This document shows, in pieces, positions 1-7,258 of a stretch of 64,000 nt of DNA. The notes under the pieces were generated by a model that saw nothing but the letters and a program-made list of their open reading frames with translations, was not told the origin of the DNA and searched no databases. The position numbers were made by a program, and so were the translations under genes. Position 1 is the stretch's first letter. The number at the start of each line of letters is the position of its first letter. The stretch covers positions 2,480,001 to 2,544,000 of the forward strand of contig NZ_CP092430.2 in NCBI RefSeq assembly GCF_022374935.2, read 5' to 3'. The stretch is from Mycolicibacter virginiensis. GTDB taxonomy: Bacteria; Actinomycetota; Actinomycetes; Mycobacteriales; Mycobacteriaceae.

Positions 1-1010
1 TTCGCGTGGGCGGCGAGCGTCACCACCGGCGATGCAGGAAGGTCTAGTTCGTCGCCGACGTCGCCGGGGCGGCGCGTGGGGCTCACCCGGTCGAGACGAA
101 GTGCCAGGTGGGGAATGCGGTCATCCTCCAAATCCCGCATGAATTGCAGGAGTACGTCGCTCTTCCCGGTACCTGCGGCGCCGTCGACGAGCACGATACG
201 GTGCGATTCGACGAGTTCGCGAAGCTGCTGAGCTTCGGTACGCACGATCAGTTGACCGCCGATCAAGGTCTGCTCTCGCGAGGCGCGGAAGCGGGAGTTG
301 GCGGCGTCGACTTTGACCGCCAGGCCGTGTCCCCTGCGCCACAAATTCGGTTCGTAGCGCTTGCCGCGTAACTCACGCCACAGGTCTGCGGCGGTCAGGT
401 ACTCGCCGGCGTGATCGCGCACAAGCTCGGTCATCACCGCGACCACGTGGTCGAGGTCGCCGGTCAACGCCACTTCGGCTTGCAACCGAACCATCGCCTT
501 CAGTTGGTCGTCGCCGATCGTGGCGACTTCAATGCGGCGCAGCGCGCTGAACGCGACTTCAGCACCAGGGTCGCCCCAGAGCTTGCACAGCTTGTCGAAC
601 TTGGCCCTCCATTCAGGCGCCTTCAGGTAGACGTCGACGAACTGCTCCGCCGACGCCGCGAGGCGGGCCCGGTCGGCCAACTCACCGAGCGCGTCGGTGG
701 CGTGGGTGGACGCGAAAACGCACTGGGCCCGAGGGTCGCGCAACTTTGTGAAGAACGTGCTGAGCACCCCGGCAGACTCGAGTGCCGTCAGATTCCACAC
801 ACCTTCGCGGGTGCGTTGCCGCTTGCACTGGTGGTAGACATCGCGGTCGGAGTACCGCAACACGAACTCGACTCCGTCGTCGCCGGGTCCCGACGGCTCG
901 AGGTCGATCGCCTCGGCCACGTCGTCGAGCACGTCGAACACGTACCGGGCGGTCCAGCGGTCCTCAAAACGATTGCCCAGCTTGTCGGAGAGCCCGCCCG
1001 GCATCGGCAT
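1..1010 (-). CDS. Cap4-like nuclease / P-loop NTPase, putative anti-phage defence protein (partial, C-terminus outside window)
   Basis: The minus-strand frame is open from 1010 to the left edge, so 336 N-terminal residues are visible. Residues 5-130 resemble the Cap4/Mrr-type PD-(D/E)xK dsDNA-nuclease domain: a GNRFEDRW helix near residue 12, then E48 and the Q61-x-K63 core (HQCKRQ). After a helical linker comes a Walker A motif GAAGTGKS with K283, preceded by a hydrophobic strand (RIVLVD), as in STAND/NACHT-type ATPases. An N-terminal Cap4 nuclease fused to a STAND NTPase is the known architecture of some Avs (AVAST) immune sensors; membership here is inferred, since the sensor region is not visible. 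The start is ATG at 1010 or ATG at 1004; an in-frame stop lies about 100 nt upstream and no other start codon intervenes. No clear Shine-Dalgarno sequence is seen. Other large nuclease-ATPases remain possible. Confidence 0.75.
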   Translation of the reverse strand, partial: MPMPGGLSDKLGNRFEDRWTARYVFDVLDDVAEAIDLEPSGPGDDGVEFVLRYSDRDVYHQCKRQRTREGVWNLTALESAGVLSTFFTKLRDPRAQCVFASTHATDALGELADRARLAASAEQFVDVYLKAPEWRAKFDKLCKLWGDPGAEVAFSALRRIEVATIGDDQLKAMVRLQAEVALTGDLDHVVAVMTELVRDHAGEYLTAADLWRELRGKRYEPNLWRRGHGLAVKVDAANSRFRASREQTLIGGQLIVRTEAQQLRELVESHRIVLVDGAAGTGKSDVLLQFMRDLEDDRIPHLALRLDRVSPTRRPGDVGDELDLPASPVVTLAAHA

Positions 1011-1199
1011 GTGCTCAGTGTACGGAGGAGCGGTTGTGCGTCTGCGACACCAACGGGCCCGACGTGGGTTTGCTCGCTGCGGGTTCCGTCGTCGCGCAGA
1101 CCCGACGGGTCAGCTCAGCCGTTCGTTGTCCTTTGGGTCGCGTAGCCGGCGCGCGATCTAGTCCAGCAGGAGCTGAGCGGACGCTCGACCAGTGCTCCG

Positions 1200-1229
1200 G
1201 GATGAGTTCGAATCTCACCGAGGCCACCA
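1200..1229 (+). other. Orphan tRNA 3' end (putative att site / island border)
   Basis: The segment reads as a T-arm (stem ATGAG/CTCAC with one mismatch, loop TTCGAAT), then a 7-nt acceptor 3' strand CGAGGCC, discriminator A and encoded CCA. The matching 5' acceptor strand GGCCTCG is not found in the preceding 120 nt and no D- or anticodon arm can be folded, so this is a 3' fragment rather than a gene. Such fragments are left at the distal border of elements that integrate into tRNA 3' ends. The orientation puts the element to the left, over the defence-like gene. Confidence 0.6.
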
Positions 1230-1412
1230 CAAACGTCACGTCGACGCCGCCTGTCTGAACAGCGCAACCGCGCATCTCGATTTGCTATAGCGCGCGCTTT
1301 GCTCACGGACGGCTCCTGGCCACGAGCCCCGAACGATTCGCCATTGTCGCCCCTACCGACACCGCCGAACCTAAACTCGGGCACGCCGCGACTGGGCAGC
1401 CGAGGAGGGCCA

Positions 1413-1976
1413 TTGAGGAAATCCGTGCTGGGTGTGCTGGTGCTGCTGCTGGGCGTGTCGGCCGGCTTTCTGGTGTGGACCTCGACCAAAACGCACGACA
1501 CCACACACGTGCCGGCCAAGGCGCGCGGGCAATACGACGATGCGTCAACCGGCCATGACGGCGGAGTCGGCGGCAACCTCATGCAACGCGACCCGCTGCA
1601 GGAGCTTGCGCGCGAGCCCAGCTATGACGATTGCGAATCGTGCCATCTGCCGTTTGTGCCGTTTTTCGGGACGCGGGCCGGGTTCAACTGCGAGATCAAC
1701 TACCGGCGTGGCGAACTGCCCGATTCGGCTTACTGCATGTCGGTAAATCCGCCGCAGCATGTATCGATGGACACCGATGGAGAGTTGTCGATTTGCCGTG
1801 ACGGCGTTAACTGCTTGTCCAATCCCCCGTTCGATCAACCGATCCTCCCGTTCGGCCAGAGCGCCGGCGCCGGACCGTTCACCTGCCAATCGGACGCCAC
1901 TGGCGTGACATGCACCGTGGACTCGTCGGGACGCGGGTTCGTCATCTCAAAGGCGGGGATCGAACCCGTCGGCTGA
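1413..1976 (+). CDS. Secreted or membrane-anchored Cys-containing mycobacterial protein, unknown function
   Basis: No function is recognised. The chosen start is TTG at 1413 because a strong GAGGAGG lies 5-11 nt upstream; the frame is open back to 1299 but that stretch lacks protein-like composition. The product (187 aa) begins with basic residues and a hydrophobic segment (about residues 5-25) without an obvious cleavage site. A polar ectodomain follows with several cysteines (DDCESCHLP, FNCEINY, AYCMSV, ICRDGVNC, FTCQSD, VTCTVD) that probably form disulfides outside the membrane. The end has a conserved-looking GRGFVISKAGIEPVG. It is the first backbone gene right of the presumed island border. 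Confidence 0.6.
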   Translation: MRKSVLGVLVLLLGVSAGFLVWTSTKTHDTTHVPAKARGQYDDASTGHDGGVGGNLMQRDPLQELAREPSYDDCESCHLPFVPFFGTRAGFNCEINYRRGELPDSAYCMSVNPPQHVSMDTDGELSICRDGVNCLSNPPFDQPILPFGQSAGAGPFTCQSDATGVTCTVDSSGRGFVISKAGIEPVG

Positions 1977-1982
1977 GGCGCG

Positions 1983-2309
1983 TCAGCGCGGCGAATACAT
2001 GATCACGCCGACGCCGATCAGACAGATCAGCGCACCCAGGACGTCTGCACGGTCGGGCCGGAAACCGTCGAACGCCATGCCCCACGCCAGCGAGCCGGCG
2101 ACGAACACCCCGCCGTAGGCGGCCAGGATCCGGCCGAACTGGGCGTCGGGCTGCAAGGTGGCCACGAAGCCATAGAGCCCCAGGGCGATCACCCCGGCGC
2201 CGGCCCACAGTAGGCCACGGTGCTCCCGCACGCCCTGCCACACCAGCCAGGCCCCGCCGATCTCGGCGATGGCAGCCAACACGAAGAGTGCGACGGAACG
2301 GATCACCAT
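1983..2309 (-). CDS. YnfA/UPF0060 family membrane protein
   Basis: This 108-aa integral membrane protein matches the UPF0060 (YnfA) family of the small multidrug resistance superfamily in length, four hydrophobic helices and motifs: [11 protein letters not shown] near residue 15, [11 protein letters not shown] near 60 and [11 protein letters not shown] near 90. Family members are putative efflux or transport proteins of the inner membrane with an unsettled substrate. It is convergent with the secreted-protein gene on its left, with stops 6 nt apart, and divergent from the adenylate cyclase gene on its right. Confidence 0.85.
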   Translation of the reverse strand: MVIRSVALFVLAAIAEIGGAWLVWQGVREHRGLLWAGAGVIALGLYGFVATLQPDAQFGRILAAYGGVFVAGSLAWGMAFDGFRPDRADVLGALICLIGVGVIMYSPR

Positions 2310-2386
2310 GAGCGCAGACCTTAGACGTAGGCCCCCGACCTGGTGAAACCACCAACGGCCCAGCTCAGCGGATTAGGCTGTCGCTT

Positions 2387-3697
2387 GTGTCCGTCAAGCG
2401 GTTCCTCGCGGTGCCGGCCGAGGCTTCCAGCCCCTACCGGCGCACACACTGCATACCGGCCCGCACCCGCCATTACGCGGCCCGGCTGTCGCAACGGCTG
2501 CGGATCCTCAAGCTGTCCGCCGGGCTCGCGGCGCTGATCAGTGCGGGCTGGGGACTGCTGGAGATCTGGGTTGACCCCGCCTACTGGTGGATCGGAGCGA
2601 TCAATCTCGTCGCCGCGGTCGCGCTGGCCCTGACCCCGCTGCTGTATCACTATGGCGAGCTCATCGCACCGCTGACCTTCGTCGCCATCGCCTACTCGAC
2701 GACCGCGATCGTCTGCTGGGTGGTGGGCACCGGATCAGGGATCCAGTTCTATTTCCTGGCCTCGGCGTCGATCAGCGTGCTGATTTTGGGCGTGGACCGG
2801 ATCAAGCTGGCCGCCATCGTGGCCGGCATCGGTGCGGCGCTGACGATCGCCCTGCAGTTCCTGGTTCCGGCAGACAACCTGCACCAACCGGAATGGCTGC
2901 ACAACCTGTCCTACGTGCTGGTGGTCGTGTCGGCCTGCTTCATGGTGGTTGCCACGGTCTGGTTCGCGCTGCGCGAGATCTCCCACGCCGAAGCGGCGAT
3001 GGAGGCCGAGTACGAGCGGTCTGAGGCCCTGCTGGCCAACATCTTGCCGACGGCAGTCGCCGACAGACTGAAGAACCCGGCGGTGGACGTGATCGCCGAC
3101 AGCTACACCGATGCCTCGGTGCTGTTCGCCGACATCGCCGACTTCACCCGTCGGGCCAGCCAGACCGACCCGGGCCAGCTGGTCGGATTCCTCAACGAGC
3201 TCTACAGCGACCTGGACCGGCTCGTGGATCAACACGGCCTGGAGAAGATCAAGACCAGCGGTGACTCCTACATGGTGGTCAGCGGTGTGCCCGATCCGAG
3301 ACCCGATCACCTGCATGCGCTGGCGCGTCTGGCGCTCGACATCGCCGCAACCGTCGCCGACCTACGCGACCCGCTGGGCCGGCCGGTGTCGCTGCGGATC
3401 GGCCTGGCGACCGGCCCGGTGGTGGCCGGAGTCGTCGGCAACCGCCGGTTCTTCTACGACGTGTGGGGCGACGCGGTGAACCTCGCCTCCCGGATGGAGT
3501 CGACCGGCGCCCAGGATCGCATCCAGGTGCCGCAAGCAGTCCACGAACGCCTCAACGATGACTTCGTGTTCGAGGAGCGCGGCGACGTCGACGTCAAAGG
3601 CAAGGGCATCATGCGCACCTGGTTCCTGGTCAATGCCCGCTCCCCGGCCGCGCACGGTCCGGCGCCCCGCTCCCTGTCGGCGACCCCAGCGGGCTGA
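2387..3697 (+). CDS. cya: Membrane class III adenylate cyclase (Rv1625c/Cya-like)
   Basis: The protein (436 aa, GTG start) makes cAMP from ATP at the inner face of the membrane. It has a cytosolic N-terminus, about six hydrophobic helices between residues 42 and 200, a short linking helix, and a class III catalytic domain (about residues 240-415). Visible catalytic features are FADIADFT with metal-binding D249, a second metal Asp in KTSGDSYM, the adenine-selecting Lys of EKIKTSGD and Asp of FYDVWGDAVNL, and the transition-state Arg of NLASRME. Length and architecture match M. tuberculosis Rv1625c (443 aa), which works as a homodimer. The complete set of substrate residues suggests an active adenylate rather than guanylate cyclase. 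Confidence 0.93.
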   Translation: MSVKRFLAVPAEASSPYRRTHCIPARTRHYAARLSQRLRILKLSAGLAALISAGWGLLEIWVDPAYWWIGAINLVAAVALALTPLLYHYGELIAPLTFVAIAYSTTAIVCWVVGTGSGIQFYFLASASISVLILGVDRIKLAAIVAGIGAALTIALQFLVPADNLHQPEWLHNLSYVLVVVSACFMVVATVWFALREISHAEAAMEAEYERSEALLANILPTAVADRLKNPAVDVIADSYTDASVLFADIADFTRRASQTDPGQLVGFLNELYSDLDRLVDQHGLEKIKTSGDSYMVVSGVPDPRPDHLHALARLALDIAATVADLRDPLGRPVSLRIGLATGPVVAGVVGNRRFFYDVWGDAVNLASRMESTGAQDRIQVPQAVHERLNDDFVFEERGDVDVKGKGIMRTWFLVNARSPAAHGPAPRSLSATPAG

Positions 3698-3772
3698 CCC
3701 GCATAGACCGGGTGGTTCGGCCGGTTTCGGTAGGGTGCCGAACCAGGTCGTCCCACAACGCTGAGGAGCGCA

Positions 3773-5026
3773 ATGCGAAGGCTTTTGGCCGTGCTCGGTT
3801 CGCTGGCCGGTCTGGCCACCACCGTCAACGGGTATCGCCCGCTGACCAAGCGCGGCTATCCGTCGCTGTACGCATTCGCGTTCGGCCTGTTCGCCTCGGA
3901 GCTGCCGTTGCAGCTCATCGCCGGACAATCCGCGGCGTTGGCGGCGGTGAGCCGGCGGCTGTCACCGCGGGCTCGGCGGACCAGCTGGCTACTCTCGGCG
4001 CTCTCGTGGCTGGGCCTGTTGGGGCTGAACTATGCCGGGCGGATGGCCAATAAGCCGTTGACTGCGGCGCTGGACGCCGAACTCGGTGCGGGACGACGCA
4101 CCGAAAGCCGGGACCTGTGGAAGCGGCCGGGGCCGGACGCGGAGATTGCCAAGGCGCCCGGCGTGGTTCGCATGATGCGGGTCTACCAGGACTACGCCAC
4201 CGACTCCGACATCCCCTACGGCGAATACGGCGGCCGCAACACCCTCGATGTGTGGCGGCATCGCGACCTGCCCCGTGACGGTCGCGCGCCGGTCCTGCTG
4301 CAGATCCCCGGCGGCGCCTGGATGGTGGGAAGCAAACGCGGCCAAGCACATCCGCTGATGGCCCACCTGGTCGAGCGCGGTTGGGTGTGTGTGTCGATCA
4401 ACTACCGGCTGAGCCCACGCTCCACCTGGCCCGACCACATCATCGACGTCAAACGGGCCTTGGCCTGGGCCAAAGCCCACATCGCCGACTACGGCGGCGA
4501 CCCGGATTGGGTCGCGGTGACCGGTGGCTCGGCAGGTGGCCATCTGTGCGCCCTGACAGCGCTGACCGCAAACGATCCGCGTTTCCAGCCGGGTTTCGCC
4601 GACGCCGATACCAGCGTGCGAGCGGCGGTGCCGTTCTACGGGATCTACGACTTCACCGGCGAGACCGGATTGCACCCGTTGCTGACCCCGGCATTGGGGG
4701 CCTATGTGTTCAAGCAGAGCCGGCGGCGCTTCCCCGACACCTACCGCGACGCCTCCCCGATGACATATCTGTCTGCCGATGCCCCACCCTTTTTCGTGCT
4801 GCACGGAACCAATGATTCGTTGGTGCCCGTGGAGCAGGGCCGCGCATTTGCCGGCCGGCTACGCGAAGTCAGCACGAGTCCGGTGGTCTATGCCGAGTTG
4901 CCTTTGGCGCAGCACGCTTTCGACATCTTCGGCTCGCCCCGGGCTGCGCATACCGCGGTAGCCGTCGAGCAGTTCCTCGCCGAGGTCTACGCGCGGCAGA
5001 CCACGCAGATCATCTCGGGCCGCTGA
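3773..5026 (+). CDS. Lip-family carboxylesterase (HSL-type alpha/beta hydrolase)
   Basis: The 417-aa protein has a hydrophobic N-terminal half (about residues 1-110, probably membrane associated) followed by an alpha/beta hydrolase domain. Catalytic elements of the hormone-sensitive lipase family are visible: the oxyanion-hole segment QIPGGAWM (HGG variant), nucleophile elbow TGGSAGG near residue 255, acid in HGTNDSLVP near 345, and catalytic His in AQHAFD near 383. Size and layout resemble mycobacterial LipO/LipC/LipH-type esterases; the exact orthologue is not assigned. The start ATG follows GAGGAG by about 5 nt. Substrate is unknown; short- or medium-chain acyl esters are typical for the family. 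Confidence 0.88.
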   Translation: MRRLLAVLGSLAGLATTVNGYRPLTKRGYPSLYAFAFGLFASELPLQLIAGQSAALAAVSRRLSPRARRTSWLLSALSWLGLLGLNYAGRMANKPLTAALDAELGAGRRTESRDLWKRPGPDAEIAKAPGVVRMMRVYQDYATDSDIPYGEYGGRNTLDVWRHRDLPRDGRAPVLLQIPGGAWMVGSKRGQAHPLMAHLVERGWVCVSINYRLSPRSTWPDHIIDVKRALAWAKAHIADYGGDPDWVAVTGGSAGGHLCALTALTANDPRFQPGFADADTSVRAAVPFYGIYDFTGETGLHPLLTPALGAYVFKQSRRRFPDTYRDASPMTYLSADAPPFFVLHGTNDSLVPVEQGRAFAGRLREVSTSPVVYAELPLAQHAFDIFGSPRAAHTAVAVEQFLAEVYARQTTQIISGR

Positions 5027-5074
5027 GGCGGCCAATACCCGGCCGAAACGCCGCATCTGTGCCAGACTTCGGCC

Positions 5075-5665
5075 ATGGAAACATCGGTTTCGAGCCTGCT
5101 GCCGAATCTGTGGAAGTCGACACTGGTGTCTGGTGTCTTGGCCCTCGTCTTGGGCGTGCTGGTCTTGGTGTGGCCGGGCCGGTCGGTCATCGCCGCGGCC
5201 GTGCTGTTCGGTGTGTATCTGGTCGTCACCGGAATCGCGCAGTTGATCTTCGCGTTCAGCCTGCCCGTCATGTCCGCCGGCGGACGGGTATTGCTGTTCC
5301 TCAGCGGCACCGCGTCGGTGATTCTGGCGGTCCTGTGTTTCCGGCACTTCAACTCCGACGAAGAAGCCCTGGCGGTGTTGCTGCTGGCCATCTGGGTCGC
5401 GGTCGGCTTCATCTTCCGCGGGGTGGCGACCGCCGTGGCGGCCATCAGCGACCCGGCGCTGCCGGGCCGCGGCTGGCAGATCTTCATGGGCGTGGTCAGT
5501 CTGCTGGCCGGTCTGGTGACGCTGGCGTCGCCGTTCGCCTCGCTGTGGGTGCTGGCGGTGGTCGTCGGCAGCTGGCTGATCGTGATCGGAATCGTCGAGA
5601 TCGTCACCGCGCTCAAGATTCGGAGCGCATCCCACAAAGTCGCTGCCGCGTTGTCGGCCGGGTAG
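5075..5665 (+). CDS. HdeD/DUF308 family membrane protein
   Basis: This 196-aa protein consists of six closely spaced hydrophobic helices in two similar halves, typical of the HdeD/DUF308 family (motifs LALVLGVLVLVWPGRS and SLLAGLVTLASPFAS at the start of each half). HdeD in enterobacteria is linked to acid resistance; in mycobacteria the role is unknown. It lies 48 nt after the esterase gene on the same strand and could be co-transcribed. No regulatory site is evident. Confidence 0.85.
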   Translation: METSVSSLLPNLWKSTLVSGVLALVLGVLVLVWPGRSVIAAAVLFGVYLVVTGIAQLIFAFSLPVMSAGGRVLLFLSGTASVILAVLCFRHFNSDEEALAVLLLAIWVAVGFIFRGVATAVAAISDPALPGRGWQIFMGVVSLLAGLVTLASPFASLWVLAVVVGSWLIVIGIVEIVTALKIRSASHKVAAALSAG

Positions 5666-5764
5666 CGGCGACCGACGGCCCGCGGCCTGTTTGCCCAGTC
5701 GCGGGTACCCTTGGGTTCTGACCTGTTTTGACACTGACTGAAGCTCTGATCTGGAGTCTGCTCA

Positions 5765-6328
5765 ATGCCCGAGTCCGGCATGCCCTCGCTGTCGCCTGAG
5801 TCTCAGCAATCCTGGCCGTCGCCCGGTCCCAGCTATCCCCCGCCGCCGCCGGGTTACCCGTATCCGGTGCCCGGGCAGTACCCCGGCTATCCGCCACCTG
5901 CGGCGCCCCCAGTGCTACGGAACGGTGCGGGCATCGCGGCCCTGATCGTTGCGATCGCCGGCATCGTGACCGCGTTGTCGGTGATCGGTGGCGTCGGACT
6001 GGGCCTGGCGGCCATCGTCCTCGGACTCATCGGCCGCGGCCGGGCCAAGCGCGGCGAAGCCGACAACGGCGGTGTCGCACTCGCCGGGATCGTCTTGGGT
6101 GCGCTGGCGGTGATCGCCGGTATCGGCTGCATCTTCGTCTACGTCGGCATTTGGCGGACCGCCGGCGCCGGCGACTACGTGGCGTGCATGAGTAAGGCCG
6201 GTTCCGACACCGACGCCCAGCAGCAGTGCACCGAACGATTCCGCGAGCACTTCGAGAACACCTTCGGCAGCGGTGCCGACGCGCCGATGGTGCAGGAGGA
6301 ATCGGACTCCGCGCTGATGCCGGCCTAG
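5765..6328 (+). CDS. DUF4190 domain-containing membrane protein
   Basis: The 187-aa protein starts with a Pro/Tyr/Gly-rich cytoplasmic segment (residues 15-55, YPYPVPGQYPGYP type). A DUF4190-like pair of transmembrane helices (about 60-125) flanks a charged RGRAKRGE loop, and a short extracytoplasmic tail with two cysteines (YVACMSK, QQQCTE) follows. This plan is common among actinobacterial envelope proteins of unknown function. Its TAG stop is the first three bases of a palindromic repeat element (6326-6385) shared with the convergent tesB gene. Confidence 0.8.
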   Translation: MPESGMPSLSPESQQSWPSPGPSYPPPPPGYPYPVPGQYPGYPPPAAPPVLRNGAGIAALIVAIAGIVTALSVIGGVGLGLAAIVLGLIGRGRAKRGEADNGGVALAGIVLGALAVIAGIGCIFVYVGIWRTAGAGDYVACMSKAGSDTDAQQQCTERFREHFENTFGSGADAPMVQEESDSALMPA

Positions 6329-6385
6329 CGGGAACTGCCAGCGCGGCGAAGCCGGGCGAAGCAGGTTCTCGCCATCGGCCTAGCG
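6326..6385. repeat. Palindromic repeat element, copy 1 (supplies stops of two convergent genes)
   Basis: The element begins TAGCGGGAACTGC and ends GCCATCGGCCTAGCG, with an inner GCGCGGCGAAGCCGGGCGAAGC. It is almost identical to 16690-16748. The outer parts are inverted (GCGGGAAC / GTTCTCGC), so a stem-loop can form. The left TAG is the stop of the DUF4190 gene and the right CTA is the complement of the tesB stop, so this one element ends both genes. Its core resembles the 53-bp VNTR at 15962-16173, so they are probably one repeat family. It may act as a bidirectional terminator. Confidence 0.75.
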
Positions 6386-7258
6386 CTTCGAGCTCGGGAA
6401 GTACTTCAGCACGCCTTCTTGTGTGACGGTGGCCAGCAGGTGTCCGGATCGGTCGAAGAAGTGACCGGTGCCCAGCCCGCGGGAGTCCGCCGCCACCGGT
6501 GACGACGTCGCATACAGCACCCAGTCGTCGAACCGGATCGGCCGGTGAAACCACAATGTGTGGTTGGCGCTCGCCGCGAAGATCCGGTCGAAGCCCCATG
6601 ACAGCCCATGTGTGGTGATGATCGAGTCGAGCACCGTGGTGTCCGACGAATAGACCATCATCGCGGTGTGCAGCACCGGGTCCTCGGGGATCGCCCCGTC
6701 GGCCTTGACCCAGACCCGGTTGTGGCCCAGTTTGCCGCCCTTGTCGCGCATCACCCAGGCCGGGTCGTTGGTGTAGCGCCACTCGATCGGGTGCGGCGCC
6801 TTGACGAAACCCGGGACGACTTCCTCGTAACCGGTGAGCAGTTCGCGCAGCCGTGGCAACGACTCGGGCTCGACGACCGTGGGCGCCTCGACGCTGTGCT
6901 CCAGGCCGCTCCCCCCGGAGAGGTAGGAGACCATCGACGTGGCGATCAAGGTGTCACCCTGCAGCGCGTCGACGCGGCGATTGGCGAACCGGCGTTCGTC
7001 GCGCAGTCGGTGCACCCGGAATTCGATGTCGCGGGCGGGATCACCACCGTTGATGAAGTGGACCGACAGCGCACCGGGTGGCAGGTGGTCGGCGACGGTA
7101 CGGCTGGCGGCGACGAACGACTGGGCCATCAATTGACCGCCGAAGGTGCGCAACGGGGTCTTGCTCGGGTGCGATCCGACGAAGACGTCGTCGTCGACAC
7201 TCTTGAGATCCAGTACCGCCAGCAGCTCCTCGAGATCCGTGTTCGGCTCGGCCGGCAC
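6380..7258 (-). CDS. tesB: Acyl-CoA thioesterase II
   Basis: The 292-aa protein hydrolyses acyl-CoA to free fatty acid and CoA. It has the double hot-dog fold of TesB: an N-terminal half with FVGSHPSKTPLRTFGGQLMAQS (about residues 27-48) and SVHFINGGDP, and a C-terminal half with LDSIITTHGLSWG and HTLWFHRPIRFDDWVLY. The Asp, Thr and Gln that activate water in this family fall in these segments. Gene order after pykA matches M. tuberculosis tesB1 (Rv1618). The start GTG overlaps the pykA stop by one base (TAGTG), indicating translational coupling. The stop lies in the palindromic element at 6326-6385. Confidence 0.93.
   Translation of the reverse strand: MPAEPNTDLEELLAVLDLKSVDDDVFVGSHPSKTPLRTFGGQLMAQSFVAASRTVADHLPPGALSVHFINGGDPARDIEFRVHRLRDERRFANRRVDALQGDTLIATSMVSYLSGGSGLEHSVEAPTVVEPESLPRLRELLTGYEEVVPGFVKAPHPIEWRYTNDPAWVMRDKGGKLGHNRVWVKADGAIPEDPVLHTAMMVYSSDTTVLDSIITTHGLSWGFDRIFAASANHTLWFHRPIRFDDWVLYATSSPVAADSRGLGTGHFFDRSGHLLATVTQEGVLKYFPSSKR

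Noticed and set aside
1141..1229. Complete tRNA gene
   Set aside because: Only T-arm, acceptor 3' strand and CCA are present; the complementary GGCCTCG and other arms could not be found.
1115..1582. Minus-strand ORF of 155 codons containing a GEIRTH-like peptide
   Set aside because: The GEIRTH segment is the reverse reading of a tRNA T-arm; the ORF also runs opposite the 1413 gene and has no ribosome site.
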